Origin: Rhizobium sp. 2MFCol3.1
GTDB taxonomy: Bacteria; Pseudomonadota; Alphaproteobacteria; Rhizobiales; Rhizobiaceae
Assembly: GCF_000377565.1 (NCBI RefSeq)
Contig: NZ_KB898369.1
Span: 62,001-126,000, forward strand
Direction: 5' to 3'
DNA: 64,000 bases
Shown here piece after piece: positions 1 through 9,572 of this stretch (position 1 is its first letter; each line of letters begins with the position of its first letter). The notes beneath the pieces are model-generated. The model was given only the letters and a program-made list of their open reading frames with translations, made no database searches and was not told the origin of the DNA. Position numbers and translations under genes: made by a program.

Positions 1-51
1 GCATAGCGAAGACCGCGAAAGGCGCCTGATGTTAGAAACATAGTTGCTAGT

Positions 52-76
52 GGAACGAAATCGCTGCTCGCGCATT
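52..76 (+). promoter_or_regulatory. EcfG-type promoter for the LOV kinase gene
   Basis: GGAAC at 52-56, 16 nt, then CATT at 73-76 (GGAAC-N18-TT). The -10 element is weaker than the CGTT consensus. The predicted start near 83 leaves a leader of about 20 nt before the ATG at 104. Confidence 0.5.
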
Positions 77-103
77 TCATTGCGTTAGCATCCGGGAATA
101 TCG

Positions 104-1213
104 ATGACAGAAGACAATAATAGCATGCAGGACGCCAGGGACGCCGGTGAGCGTCTGGTTGCTGCTCACGCTTCGGAAGACCCCTTTGCGGCAGCGTTTA
201 AAGCCACACGCATGCCGATGCTGATCACCGATCCACGTCAAGCGGACAATCCGATCATCTTCTGTAACGCAGCGTTTTGTAAGCTCACGGGCTACACCAA
301 CGAAGAGCTCATTGGCAAAAACTGTCGCCTCCTTCAGGGGCGGGAAACCGATCCGGATGCCGTTTCAAGGCTTCGTGACGCCATTGCTGCCCAGAAAGAT
401 CTCGCGATCGACATTCTCAATTACCGAAAAGACGGGTCGGCCTTCTGGAACGCGCTCTTCGTCAGCCCGGTGCGGGATGCCTCAGGCGCGGTGATCTACT
501 TTTTTGCCTCTCAGCTCGACTTTACAAACATCAAAAGCAAGGAAGCGGAACTGGCGCGCGCGCGTCACCTCGCCGAGGAAGAAGTGGCGATGCGAACGGC
601 AGACCTGACCGACGCCCTGCGTGCAAAGACAACGCTGGTCCACGAGGTCGATCATAGGGTCAAGAACAACCTGCTTACGATCGCATCCATCGTCAAACTG
701 CAGGCTCGAATGACCGAAAACGACGTTGTCGAGCGTACACTGACGTCTGTTCTCAATCGCGTCGAAGCGCTCAGCACCGTACAGCGCAAACTCTTGAACG
801 ACGAGGAAGTGGGACAATTCGACGTAGCCGATTTCGCAAACACCCTCATGATCGATAAAATCGGCGCATTGAAGCGTTCGGACATACAGCTGACAACCGA
901 TCTGCACGAGGTCGTGGTGCCTGCTACCAAGGCATCGCCGTTGGCTCTCATTATCAACGAACTGGTCGGCGATGCGATAAGGCGGGGGCTGAGCGACGGC
1001 GGTGGCGAGATCCATCTGGAGATCAGACGGCTGAACGGGCACTTCCTCATTCGGGTCGCGGATACTGTCATGCCGGTTGACGTGGACAAAGAGGAGGCTG
1101 CGTTTAGCCAGGCCATGCTCGAGGCTTGCCTAAAGCAACTTCGAGCCAAGATCGACCGAGTTGTGCAGGGCCACCGGACAGACGTTACAGTCACGCTGTC
1201 CGTTAAGGACTGA
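104..1213 (+). CDS. LOV-domain sensor histidine kinase (LovK-like, HisKA_2 type)
   Basis: Blue-light sensor kinase of 369 residues, almost the length of Caulobacter LovK. A LOV domain spans about residues 28-140, with the flavin-adduct motif GKNCRLLQ (Cys74) and the flavin-contacting Gln in FFASQLD (about 137). A short helix leads to a HisKA_2 dimerisation helix with VDHRVKNNL (His184 the likely phospho-acceptor). The C-terminal ATPase region is eroded: the N-box reads NELVGDAIRRG instead of NELxTNAxKHA, and no DxGxG or HWE signature is visible where VADTVMPVD lies. ATP binding may be weak or lost. The gene is followed after 11 nt by a single-domain receiver, like the LovK-LovR pair that tunes the general stress response in Caulobacter. 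That role is inferred from architecture and context. Confidence 0.9.
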   Translation: MTEDNNSMQDARDAGERLVAAHASEDPFAAAFKATRMPMLITDPRQADNPIIFCNAAFCKLTGYTNEELIGKNCRLLQGRETDPDAVSRLRDAIAAQKDLAIDILNYRKDGSAFWNALFVSPVRDASGAVIYFFASQLDFTNIKSKEAELARARHLAEEEVAMRTADLTDALRAKTTLVHEVDHRVKNNLLTIASIVKLQARMTENDVVERTLTSVLNRVEALSTVQRKLLNDEEVGQFDVADFANTLMIDKIGALKRSDIQLTTDLHEVVVPATKASPLALIINELVGDAIRRGLSDGGGEIHLEIRRLNGHFLIRVADTVMPVDVDKEEAAFSQAMLEACLKQLRAKIDRVVQGHRTDVTVTLSVKD

Positions 1214-1224
1214 AAGGATCCGAT

Positions 1225-1650
1225 TTGAATATTCTGATTGTGGAAGATGAAGTCCTTCTTGCCATGGAGCTGGAAAGCGAAGTGGAAGGCGCCGGTCATC
1301 TCGTTGTTGGGACGGCAGCCGATAGTCGCGAGGCGATAGAGATCATTGATGCGACCTCGCCGCAATTTGCCTTCGTCGACATTCAATTGCTGGATGGCCC
1401 AACGGGTATCGACGTCGGACGCTACCTTTCGGCCAAGGCAATTCCGTTCGTGTTCGTATCGGGAAATCTCAAGCGCATACCGGACGATTTTGCTGGTGCG
1501 CTCGGGGCGATCGAGAAGCCCTATACGGTCAACGGTCTGCAGAACGCCTTGCAGTTTCTGCAGACCATCGTCGATGGCGGCCATGGTGCGCTCGTCGCGC
1601 CCCCTAGCCTTGTCCTCTCCCCTGCCGCACGCGCCAACCTTGCGGCATGA
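1225..1650 (+). CDS. single-domain response regulator (LovR-like receiver)
   Basis: Receiver-only protein of 141 residues. The acidic pocket (VEDE near residue 8), the phospho-acceptor Asp52 in FVDIQLLDG, a conserved Ser in FVSGN and the Lys of IEKPY are all present. There is no output domain; a short tail of about 20 residues follows the fold. The start is TTG, supported by AAAGGA 7 nt upstream; no ATG fits the fold. It lies 11 nt after the LOV kinase and its stop overlaps the ATGA before the next kinase, so the genes are probably co-transcribed. It likely accepts or drains phosphate from a neighbouring kinase. Confidence 0.85.
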   Translation: MNILIVEDEVLLAMELESEVEGAGHLVVGTAADSREAIEIIDATSPQFAFVDIQLLDGPTGIDVGRYLSAKAIPFVFVSGNLKRIPDDFAGALGAIEKPYTVNGLQNALQFLQTIVDGGHGALVAPPSLVLSPAARANLAA

Positions 1651-1682
1651 TCAACTGCGCGATCTCGCGTGAAGGAACCTCA

Positions 1683-3995
1683 GTGAGTTCACCATCAAAG
1701 CGCATCGGCGCTGTTCGGAATTCTGGTCTGCTTGACGTTCAAGGCCAGTCGGAATTTCAGGACATTATCGAGGTCGTGAAGGCCGGGCTTAACTGCCCCG
1801 TCGCGCTCGTCTCCATTCTCGATGAGGACAGGCAGGTCTTCATTGCTCATCTCGGTCTTCCGGAGAAATGGGCCGAGGCTGCCGAGACCCCGCTTACCCA
1901 TTCCTTCTGCCAACACGTGGTTCGGGACAAGCAGCCCCTGATCATTGGAGACGCGACGATCCATGATCTCGTCAAAGATAACCTGGCCATCCCGGATCTG
2001 GGCGTGATCTCCTACATGGGCGTACCCGTCACAATGCCGGATGGTCTGGTCATCGGAGCGTTGGCCGCGATCGACGGGGAACCCAGAACCTGGACAAGAC
2101 AAGAGCTCGACCTGCTGAGCCGCATCGGCAAGGTCGCCTCGAACCAGATCGCCACTTTTCTATCAGAACGCCGGTGGAGTTCGCTTTTCGAGCAGCTCGA
2201 GGAAGGGATTATCGTCGGTTCGGTCATTCGCGACCTCGACGGGACCATCGTCGATTGGCGCCATGACAGCGTCAATCCGGCTTGGAGCAATCTCTTAGAC
2301 CACCCAGTCGAGGACGCCACCGGTCGCACCATGCGAGAGATCTTTCCGAATTTTGGAGAGGAGTGGGTATCGGACGTCGCGCTCGTTGTCGAAAGCGGAC
2401 AGAGCAGGCGTTTTACTCGGCATATCTCCGCCCTCGGACGCTGGGTCGACGGCTACGTGCAGGCGACAGGCAATGACAAGTTCATCATCATTTTTGTCGA
2501 TGTGACAGACCGAATGGAGGCTGTCGAAGCCCTTCGGGGCAGCGAGACAAAGCTGCGGCTGATCGTCGAGGGTGCGAAAGACTATGTCATCGTGACCATT
2601 GACGACGAACAGCGTATCACGAGCTGGTTTGGCGGAGCGGAGGAGACTTTTGGCTGGACGGAGGCCGAAATGCTTGGGCGCGGGTTCGCGGAGATATTCA
2701 CGAAGGAAGACCGCGCGGCCGGCGTCCCAGAAACCGAAGTCCGCAAAGCTGCAGCGGAAGGTGTTGCACTTGATCGAAGGTGGCACCAGGCGGCCGACGG
2801 AACACGGGTTTTCCTAGACGGGACGATACGCCCGTTTCCTGGCCAGTCTGGCTCGGAGGTGCCCGGCTTCATCAAGGTCGCCAGGAACGCGACATCTCAG
2901 AAGATCGCCGAAAATCGGCAAATGGCATTCCTCGAGCTCGGCGACAGAATTCGAGAACTCGACGATGTCAAAGATGTTGCATTTGCCGCAGCAGAGATCA
3001 TGGCCCGCAACCTGGAGGGCGCGACAAGAGCGGGCTATGGCGTCGTCGATCCGATCGCCGAGACCGTGCAGATGCTACCCGATTGGTGCGCCGAAGGAAT
3101 CTCGACTGTCGCCGGCTCACATCAATTCCGAGATTACGGCTGCTATATCGAAGATCTCAAACGCGGGGAGACGGTCATCATTCCAGACGTGGCCAAGGAT
3201 CCTCGGACATCTGCGTCAGCCGACCTCTTCCATTCGATCGGAATTTCCGTGCTGGTGAACGTGCCGATCATCGAGCACGGTGCGTTTGTAGGGGTCATGT
3301 TCGTCCACTACGACAGACCTCATGATTTCTCCGTGGAGGAACGCGACTTCGTGCGAACGATCGCAGATCGCACACGTGAGGCGATCTCAAGAATTCGTGC
3401 GGAGCAGGAACAGCAGGTGCTCAACCATGAGATCAGTCACCGCCTGAAAAACACGATGGCGATGGTTCAGGCGATCGCCACGCAGACGCTGCGCCCTGTC
3501 ACCGATCGGGCACCTGTGGAAGCTTTTACCAGCCGACTTCACGCTCTTTCGAAAGCACACGAGGTTTTGCTCGGCCAGGACTGGTCGTCGGCGCGTATGA
3601 TCGCCGTGATCGATTCCGTACTCGGTCAGCTCTCATTGCCGGACCGTTATTCGATCTCAGGTCCGGACCTCGAACTTGGACCGCGCTCGGCGCTGTCCCT
3701 GGCGCTGCTGATGCATGAACTGGGGACCAACGCGCTCAAATATGGAGCCTGGTCGAACGAGGCAGGCAAGGTCATCGTTTCGTGGACGATGGAAGGCGGA
3801 GGCGAAGACAGTGCGCTCGTTCTTGTGTGGAACGAGCATGGAGGCCCCCCAGTGGCCACCCCATCGGGCAAGGGATTCGGATCGAGGCTCATACGCCTAG
3901 GCTTGACGGGAACCGGCGGTGTCGACGTGGATTATGCCCCTGACGGGCTGAAGGTTAAGATGCGCGGGCTGATTTCCCAGTTGAGGCAGTCGTAA
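1683..3995 (+). CDS. GAF-PAS-PAS-GAF HWE histidine kinase
   Basis: Soluble sensor kinase of about 770 residues with no membrane segment. From the N-terminus: a GAF domain (about 10-165, with HSFCQHVV), two PAS domains (about 170-410), a second GAF (about 420-590) and an HWE kinase core. The core has the His box HEISHRLKNTMAM, the N-box HELGTNALKYGA and the diagnostic WNEHGGPPV. An ATGA overlap at 1647 could start the frame, but the GTG at 1683 has AAGGAA at ideal spacing and is preferred. No ligand can be read from the sequence. It is followed with TAATG overlap by its own receiver. HWE kinases of this type are known inputs to PhyR/EcfG signalling. Confidence 0.9.
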   Translation: MSSPSKRIGAVRNSGLLDVQGQSEFQDIIEVVKAGLNCPVALVSILDEDRQVFIAHLGLPEKWAEAAETPLTHSFCQHVVRDKQPLIIGDATIHDLVKDNLAIPDLGVISYMGVPVTMPDGLVIGALAAIDGEPRTWTRQELDLLSRIGKVASNQIATFLSERRWSSLFEQLEEGIIVGSVIRDLDGTIVDWRHDSVNPAWSNLLDHPVEDATGRTMREIFPNFGEEWVSDVALVVESGQSRRFTRHISALGRWVDGYVQATGNDKFIIIFVDVTDRMEAVEALRGSETKLRLIVEGAKDYVIVTIDDEQRITSWFGGAEETFGWTEAEMLGRGFAEIFTKEDRAAGVPETEVRKAAAEGVALDRRWHQAADGTRVFLDGTIRPFPGQSGSEVPGFIKVARNATSQKIAENRQMAFLELGDRIRELDDVKDVAFAAAEIMARNLEGATRAGYGVVDPIAETVQMLPDWCAEGISTVAGSHQFRDYGCYIEDLKRGETVIIPDVAKDPRTSASADLFHSIGISVLVNVPIIEHGAFVGVMFVHYDRPHDFSVEERDFVRTIADRTREAISRIRAEQEQQVLNHEISHRLKNTMAMVQAIATQTLRPVTDRAPVEAFTSRLHALSKAHEVLLGQDWSSARMIAVIDSVLGQLSLPDRYSISGPDLELGPRSALSLALLMHELGTNALKYGAWSNEAGKVIVSWTMEGGGEDSALVLVWNEHGGPPVATPSGKGFGSRLIRLGLTGTGGVDVDYAPDGLKVKMRGLISQLRQS

Positions 3996-4375
3996 TGACC
4001 ATGAGTGATATCTCCAAGGACGTCGCGATTGTTCTGGTCGTTGAAGATGAGCCGCTCCTTCGCCTCGCCGGCATAGACCTCATCGAAGCTGCAGGATATC
4101 AGGCGGTAGCGGCGTCGGACGCAACCGAAGCGGTCGCAATACTCGAATCCCGAAATGACATCCGTATCGTCTTCACAGATGTCGATATGCCGCGCGGTGT
4201 CGACGGAATGCGTCTGGCTGCAATCATCCGAGACAGATGGCCGCCAATCAAAGTGATCGTGGTCTCCGGCCACGTCGAGGATCCCGGAGACGTGATCCCG
4301 GCTGAGACGGTGTTTTTCTCCAAACCTTACCGGGAGGAACAGATCGTGGAAACAATCAGGCAGATGCTGTCATGA
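3995..4375 (+). CDS. single-domain response regulator
   Basis: Receiver-only protein of 126 residues with VVEDEPLLR at the acidic pocket, phospho-acceptor Asp62 in FTDVDMPRGVDG, Ser in VVSGH and Lys in FSKPYR. This sub-type is typically encoded next to HWE kinases in rhizobia. Its ATG shares one base with the kinase stop (TAATG), which implies coupled translation. No DNA-binding or enzymatic output is present, so it probably acts by protein contact or as a phosphate sink. Confidence 0.88.
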   Translation: MTMSDISKDVAIVLVVEDEPLLRLAGIDLIEAAGYQAVAASDATEAVAILESRNDIRIVFTDVDMPRGVDGMRLAAIIRDRWPPIKVIVVSGHVEDPGDVIPAETVFFSKPYREEQIVETIRQMLS

Positions 4376-4562
4376 CGAGCACCGGGTCGGGTCCGCGTCT
4401 CATGGCACGACAAAATGGACCCTTTATAACCGCGCCAGCGTCGCGATAGTCGTCCAAACCGTAACTGTTATCGCTACACATCTCCCGGTCGACCGAACTG
4501 TTCCATCCGCTTCCCATCTGCTGGATTCATGGGAAGGCCGAGGCGGGGCTCCTCAGGTGTTT

Positions 4563-5552
4563 TTAGAAGCGTCGAGGCTCCAACGGCCTGTTGCCAACGA
4601 TTTGGTCGACACGCTCAAGCACATCTGGCGTGAGCTTCGACCGCTGATCGAGCGCTGCAAGATTGTCCTGAAGTTGGGAGAGGCGCGACGCTCCGAGGAT
4701 GACGGTTGAAACGTGCTTGCACGCCAAGCACCATGCCAGCGCAAAATGGGTCATGGACATCCCAAGCTCTCTGGCAAGCTCAGACAGCTGACGTACCTGC
4801 TCAACCTGGGTTTTGCCACCGTCGCTGTTGAGCCGCTCCTTTAGCCACTCGTAGCCGGGGAGGTTCATGCGGCTATCGGCCGGAACTTGGTCGTTATACT
4901 TGCCAGTGAGCATCCCTGATGCGAGCGGTGACCAGATTGTGGTGCCAAGTCCGATGAGGTCGTAGAGCGGCAGGTATTCGGACTCCACTTTCTGTCGCTC
5001 GAAGATGTTGTATTGAGGCTGTTCCATCGTCGGCGGCGCTAGGCGCAAATCCTTCGCGACGGCGTAGGCTTCCGTCAGCTGTTGGGCGGACCATTCCGAG
5101 GTGCCCCAGTATAGGATCTTGCCCTGGGCGATCAGGTCGTTCATCGCACGGACAGTCTCTTCAATGGGAGTGTCGCTATCCGGGCGGTGGCAGAAGTAAA
5201 GGTCCAGATACTCGACCTGCAACCGCTTCAGCGCTGCATGGGCCGCATCGGTCACGTGCTTGCGCGATAACCCGCGTTGAGTGGGCTTTTCTCCGCCCCA
5301 GAAGACTTTGCTCGATACGATATAGCTATCGCGGCTCCAACCAAGAGTTCTGAGTGCCTCGCCCATGACCACTTCGGAATTGCCCTTTTCATAGCCCTCG
5401 GCATTGTCGAAGAAGTTCACACCGTTGTCATACGCGTATTTCATCAACTCGACGGCGCTGCCCCCATCAACCTGTCTGCCAAAGGTGACCCAGGAGCCAA
5501 ACGAAAACTCGCTGACTTTCAGTCCGGACTTTCCTAGGCGGCGATATTCCAT
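4563..5552 (-). CDS. aldo/keto reductase (Kv-beta / YghZ-like)
   Basis: NADPH-dependent oxidoreductase of 329 residues that reduces carbonyl compounds. The catalytic tetrad of the superfamily is visible: Asp and Tyr in DNAEGY, Lys in VSSKVFW and His in YFCHRPD. The pattern LYWGTSEWSAQQL and the C-terminal VILGASRLSQLQDN match the Kv-beta subfamily. The start was placed at the ATG before EYRRLGKSGLKVS, with GGAG about 10 nt upstream; 24 further in-frame codons lie upstream but fall outside the family fold. It is convergent with the receiver gene before it. The substrate is unknown; detoxification of reactive aldehydes is typical of relatives. Confidence 0.9.
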   Translation of the reverse strand: MEYRRLGKSGLKVSEFSFGSWVTFGRQVDGGSAVELMKYAYDNGVNFFDNAEGYEKGNSEVVMGEALRTLGWSRDSYIVSSKVFWGGEKPTQRGLSRKHVTDAAHAALKRLQVEYLDLYFCHRPDSDTPIEETVRAMNDLIAQGKILYWGTSEWSAQQLTEAYAVAKDLRLAPPTMEQPQYNIFERQKVESEYLPLYDLIGLGTTIWSPLASGMLTGKYNDQVPADSRMNLPGYEWLKERLNSDGGKTQVEQVRQLSELARELGMSMTHFALAWCLACKHVSTVILGASRLSQLQDNLAALDQRSKLTPDVLERVDQIVGNRPLEPRRF

Positions 5553-5982
5553 GGTGACCACTCCGACGTTGAATGTGAGATCTGAAACTGTGCTCGCTAC
5601 CATCAAGTAGAGCGCTACCGACAATGGGCGAGTGGGTAAGGATTGCGGAATGGGACGCCAAAAAAGCGCTCCCGTCCCTGAGGTCTCATACCCGCGTATC
5701 TAACCTCAATATCTAGATACAGTTTCATCGTCGGCTCGGCCAAGTCATTTATATTTCACGAAGTAACCCATGGAAGGGCAGACGATGCGGCTTTCCAGCA
5801 GTTTGGGCCAACATCCAAGCCCATATATCTCAGATCATTAGGAGCGTGTCGTTCGCGGAAGGACTGCTCGGCGGGGTCATTTGCCGCGCGGGCCGTCACT
5901 GACTGACGCTACTGTTGAGATCACAGCAAAGCGGCCTACTTTTCGCAATGTGGTCTCAAAGTCACCAAACCGGGAGTTTTTC

Positions 5983-7710
5983 ATGAAGAACAAAGTTGCC
6001 GATGTCCTCACCCAGGTGCTGCATTCAGCTGGCGTCGAAAGGATCTATGGCGTCGTCGGTGACAGTCTTCACGGGCTGACGGAATCGCTGCGTCGACGTG
6101 GCGACATCGAATGGATCCATACGCGCCATGAAGAGACGGCGGCGTTCGCAGCGGGCGCCGAGGCACATCTCACTGGAAAGCTCGCTGTCTGCGCCGGAAG
6201 CTGTGGCCCTGGAAATCTCCATCTCATCAACGGATTGTTCGACTGCCATCGCTCACGCGTGCCGGTCCTTGCCATAGCTGCCCAGATACCGTCGGCCGAG
6301 ATCGGCAGAGGCTACTTCCAGGAAACCCACCCGGATCACCTATTTCGCGAATGTAGCCACTACTGCGAGCTAGTGAGTCGTCCAGAGCAGCTGCCCGCCG
6401 TCCTGGAGTCCGCGATCCGAGCGGCTGTGGGCAAGCGCGGCGTGGCCGTCGTGGTCATTCCGGGCGATGTCGCATTGAGTGAACTTGATGCTAAAATCTC
6501 ACAATCTATTGCTCTTGCTCTGCCTCAGCCGACTGTGGTGCCAGCCGAAGAGCAGATCGAACAGATGGTACAGCTTCTCGACGGCAGCGCGAAAGTGACG
6601 TTGCTTTGCGGTCGTGGATGCGAGGGCGTCCATGATGAGCTGATCGTTCTCGCCGACAAGTTGAAGGCACCGATCGTCCATGCTCTGGGCGGCAAAGAAT
6701 TCGTCGAGTGGGAAAACCCCTTCGATGTCGGAATGACCGGACTGATCGGATTCTCATCCGGCTACAAGGCCATGCTCGAATGCGATACGCTGTTGATGCT
6801 GGGAACCGACTTCCCGTACCGACAGTTTTATCCCACCAACGCTAAAATTATTCAGGTTGATATCCGGCCCGAGAACCTCGGTCGGCGGACGCCGCTGGAT
6901 CTTGCCGTTGTCGGTGACGTCAAATCGACGATCACGTCACTTTGGCCGATGCTCAGGGATCGGTCAGAAGATGGGCATCTCAGAGATTGCCTAGCAGCCT
7001 ACAAGAAGGCGCGGGAGGGTCTCGACGATCTGGCTTCTGGCAAACGTGGTGGAAAGATACATCCACAATATGTTACCCGCCTCCTCAGCGAGCAAGCCTC
7101 CGACGATGCTGTGTTCACGTTCGACGTTGGGACACCGACCATCTGGGCCGCGCGTTATCTGAAAATGAATGGGAAGCGGCGCTTGATCGGATCGTTGGTC
7201 CATGGATCGATGGCCAATGCTTTGCCCCAGGCGATCGGCGCCCAGGCGGCATACCCCGATCGGCAGATCATCAGCATGTCCGGCGATGGCGGCTTTGCAA
7301 TGCTGATGGGAGATTTTTTAACGCTCGTCCAGCAGGACTTGCCGGTTAAGGTGGTGATCTTCAACAATTCAACACTTGGCTTCGTTGCGATGGAAATGAA
7401 GGCCTCGGGCTTCCTGGAGACGGGCACTGATCTAAAAAATCCGGACTTCTCAGCAGTTGCGCGCGCCGCCGGTGTTCATGGTATCCGGGTCGAAGACCCG
7501 GCAGAACTCGAAGAGGCGATCCGGGAAATCCTGTCTCATCCAGGCCCTGCTTTGCTGGACGTGGTGACCAACACCCAAGAACTTTCGATACCGCCGAAAA
7601 TAGAGGCCGCTCAAGTGAAAGGGTTTGGACTGTGGGCGATCCAAGCAGTGATGAACGGGCGCGGCGATAAACTCGTTGATCTTACGGTGTCGAATTTTCT
7701 GTCTCGGTAA
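5983..7710 (+). CDS. poxB: thiamine-pyrophosphate pyruvate dehydrogenase (quinone)
   Basis: Peripheral-membrane flavoenzyme that oxidises pyruvate to acetate and CO2 and passes electrons to ubiquinone. The 575-residue length matches the family (about 572). The N-terminal TPP domain has the catalytic Glu in HTRHEETAAFAAG and the PoxB-like IYGVVGDSLHGL. The central domain binds FAD, and the C-terminal domain carries the TPP/Mg motif GDGG...FNNSTLGF. The start was taken at the ATG preceded by GGGAG; the open frame continues 34 codons upstream without family resemblance. PoxB is a stationary-phase/stress enzyme in enterics. No EcfG-type promoter was found here. Confidence 0.93.
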   Translation: MKNKVADVLTQVLHSAGVERIYGVVGDSLHGLTESLRRRGDIEWIHTRHEETAAFAAGAEAHLTGKLAVCAGSCGPGNLHLINGLFDCHRSRVPVLAIAAQIPSAEIGRGYFQETHPDHLFRECSHYCELVSRPEQLPAVLESAIRAAVGKRGVAVVVIPGDVALSELDAKISQSIALALPQPTVVPAEEQIEQMVQLLDGSAKVTLLCGRGCEGVHDELIVLADKLKAPIVHALGGKEFVEWENPFDVGMTGLIGFSSGYKAMLECDTLLMLGTDFPYRQFYPTNAKIIQVDIRPENLGRRTPLDLAVVGDVKSTITSLWPMLRDRSEDGHLRDCLAAYKKAREGLDDLASGKRGGKIHPQYVTRLLSEQASDDAVFTFDVGTPTIWAARYLKMNGKRRLIGSLVHGSMANALPQAIGAQAAYPDRQIISMSGDGGFAMLMGDFLTLVQQDLPVKVVIFNNSTLGFVAMEMKASGFLETGTDLKNPDFSAVARAAGVHGIRVEDPAELEEAIREILSHPGPALLDVVTNTQELSIPPKIEAAQVKGFGLWAIQAVMNGRGDKLVDLTVSNFLSR

Positions 7711-7751
7711 GCCGCACCCAAACACCGTTCGCCTGTTTGAACCTTTAACAG

Positions 7752-7779
7752 AGGAGCCGGACGCTGCCTGCTCCTTTTC
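7752..7779 (+). terminator. Rho-independent terminator after poxB
   Basis: A 6-bp stem AGGAGC/GCTCCT with a 12-nt loop is followed by TTTTCT, about 40 nt downstream of the poxB stop. Confidence 0.55.
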
Positions 7780-9066
7780 TAGAAAATCCTATTCATTTTC
7801 TCAGGCAAACACACCTTGCTTGCGCTGTCGTATGGAGCCCGGGCCTCGCGACGGATGATCAGGATCTCCCCACAATCGATCTTGGGTTATTCAGTCGAGC
7901 GCGTTATCGCCCTCAGGTCGAGTTGAAAGCTCATCGAGCAACTCGATCCGACGGAAACTTCATCCCGTCTTTTCGGTAAGGACGCAATCGCCAGTGGTTA
8001 CGGCTGCCAGCGATCTCATTGATCGCCCGGTGTTGGTGGAGGCGCTGACCTTACACCGCTGCGGTAAGCTGCAGGGCCGCCCGCGCCACCTTGTCCCGCT
8101 TGCTCCGGGCGGCTCCGCTGCGGACACTCCGCACCGTCTAAAAGGATCGGGGGTCGTTGCGGCTCGCGCGGTTATAGAGCTGCCCGCGACGTCCTCGAAC
8201 TTGCTGAGACGGCTCGCGACATCTCCCGCCTTAGTTCGATCGCCGCGCGTCTCGGCAAGAATTTCCGGTGCGCTGCGGCCATTCTTGGCAGGTATGCTGG
8301 CGACAATAACGGGTTGGCTGATCGCTGCGGACTGAGGATCCTTTGAACTCTTTACCTCTTCTACAAGGTAGCAAGGCGGTTAAGCCGGCGAGTGTCGCCA
8401 AAAAATTCGCGGCGAGCTAAAGCGCTTATCCTTGGAGGGTCCCCCACGGGCGAAATATCGCGCGCAGTTTTTCCGGGGTTCGCTGCTACCGGAGGATTTT
8501 TTTCCAGATTCGTTTCAAAAGACGATGCCACCGTCGATAATCTCCGGGTAGCCAGTTCATCAAGTCGTGGAGGAGATGCCGTGTCCACAGTGACCGCACG
8601 ACCACTGGTCGGTGTGTCCGTCTCACTCATGACATGAAAGTCGCTGCGTCGTTATTCTTCGTTACGGCCTGCGTGTGGTCCCGCAGCATCAACGGCAACC
8701 AAGATCATTAAGGCGAACCGGCCGATCTGGCTCACATTTGTCGATATCCAGCATTCGATAATTCATAATTTATTGAGCTTCGGATGGCAGTCTGTGGCCG
8801 CGCGACAGGTATTGCGTTCGCGTATCCAGGGATCGGCATCGAATGAAGTATCAGTTAGCGGCTTTATCAGCCCTTATCGTCACGCTGACAGTCCTCGTCG
8901 CGATCAATCCCTTCGGCCAGAACATCGACGGTCGGATTACCGGTACGGTTCAATCGCGATAGTCGGTACATCCAGCCAAGGTGATCTGGTCAAGACTGGC
9001 CCCTCTAGGCCGCCCTGCCGGCAGCTTTATAGAACTCTCCTTTAGGCTGGAGCCTGGCACCGCGAG
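7780..9066. other. 1.3 kb without a convincing gene
   Basis: Several open frames exist (for example 7994-8335 and 8392-8637), but none has a family signature, a good ribosome-binding site or a plausible composition, and opposing frames overlap. It may be decayed coding sequence. No EcfG-type promoter, terminator or insertion-sequence end was seen. Confidence 0.4.
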
Positions 9067-9288
9067 TTATTGAGCTAGGCCTAGCACGGCGCTCATCGCA
9101 ACGAGGGCGGTCAAACCAGTGACTGCTAATCCGGTCGTAACGTAATTCGAGGATCGACCTGCATCCCCATGCCTGATTTCGCTTTTCGTTCCTAAGACAG
9201 CTGTGAACCCCGCTGCCATCCAACAAAGCAACGCGACCGCCCCAAGGATGATTGCCGAGTTTAGAGTAAAAGCCGAGGAGAGGGTCAT
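9067..9288 (-). CDS. small two-helix inner-membrane protein, unknown function
   Basis: A 73-residue protein with two clear hydrophobic helices (about 11-30 and 50-70) separated by a basic loop containing KSEIRHGDAG. Its ATG overlaps the stop of the upstream reverse-strand gene (ATGA), which supports both frames. No family was recognised. It would share the EcfG-type promoter at 9573-9597 through the upstream gene. Confidence 0.55.
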   Translation of the reverse strand: MTLSSAFTLNSAIILGAVALLCWMAAGFTAVLGTKSEIRHGDAGRSSNYVTTGLAVTGLTALVAMSAVLGLAQ

Positions 9289-9560
9289 GCGGGCACCCTT
9301 GCATAGACTGCGACGCCGACGGAGCCCTCCCAAGGGTGGGTTTCAATGCCATCTCCTTGGATGGCCTTGGCGTAGCTTTCTGTCGCCAAGCGGAGTTTCG
9401 GTCCTTCGTTTAAGGGCTCGCAGCATCGCATGATCATCGAGGCCGCCGATCGCTCGTCGATCTGGACGCGGTGCCTGTCGATCGTGCGCCCTTGCATTGA
9501 CGCCCATCGAAGGTTTAAGTCGACGTCTATAACCACTAAAATCAGCGATCCCTTTCTCAC
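9285..9560 (-). CDS. hypothetical protein, EcfG-promoter gene
   Basis: Protein of up to 91 residues, no family recognised. It opens with a beta-rich stretch (SLILVVIDVDLNLRWA) and has WEGSVGVAVYARV at its C-terminus. The stop overlaps the next gene's ATG (ATGA). The listed GTG start lies only about 6 nt from the transcription start predicted from the promoter upstream, so either the mRNA is almost leaderless or translation begins at the ATG at 9497, giving about 70 residues. Confidence 0.5.
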   Translation of the reverse strand: MRKGSLILVVIDVDLNLRWASMQGRTIDRHRVQIDERSAASMIMRCCEPLNEGPKLRLATESYAKAIQGDGIETHPWEGSVGVAVYARVPA

Positions 9561-9572
9561 GGCTTAGGGTAC

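Noticed and set aside
482..1584. Long reverse-strand open frames opposite the LOV kinase and receiver
   Set aside because: They are antisense shadows of GC-rich genes with clear domain content on the + strand and have no ribosome-binding site.
7994..8637. Open frames of 60-113 codons in the poxB-distal region
   Set aside because: No family features or start signals; opposing frames overlap completely.
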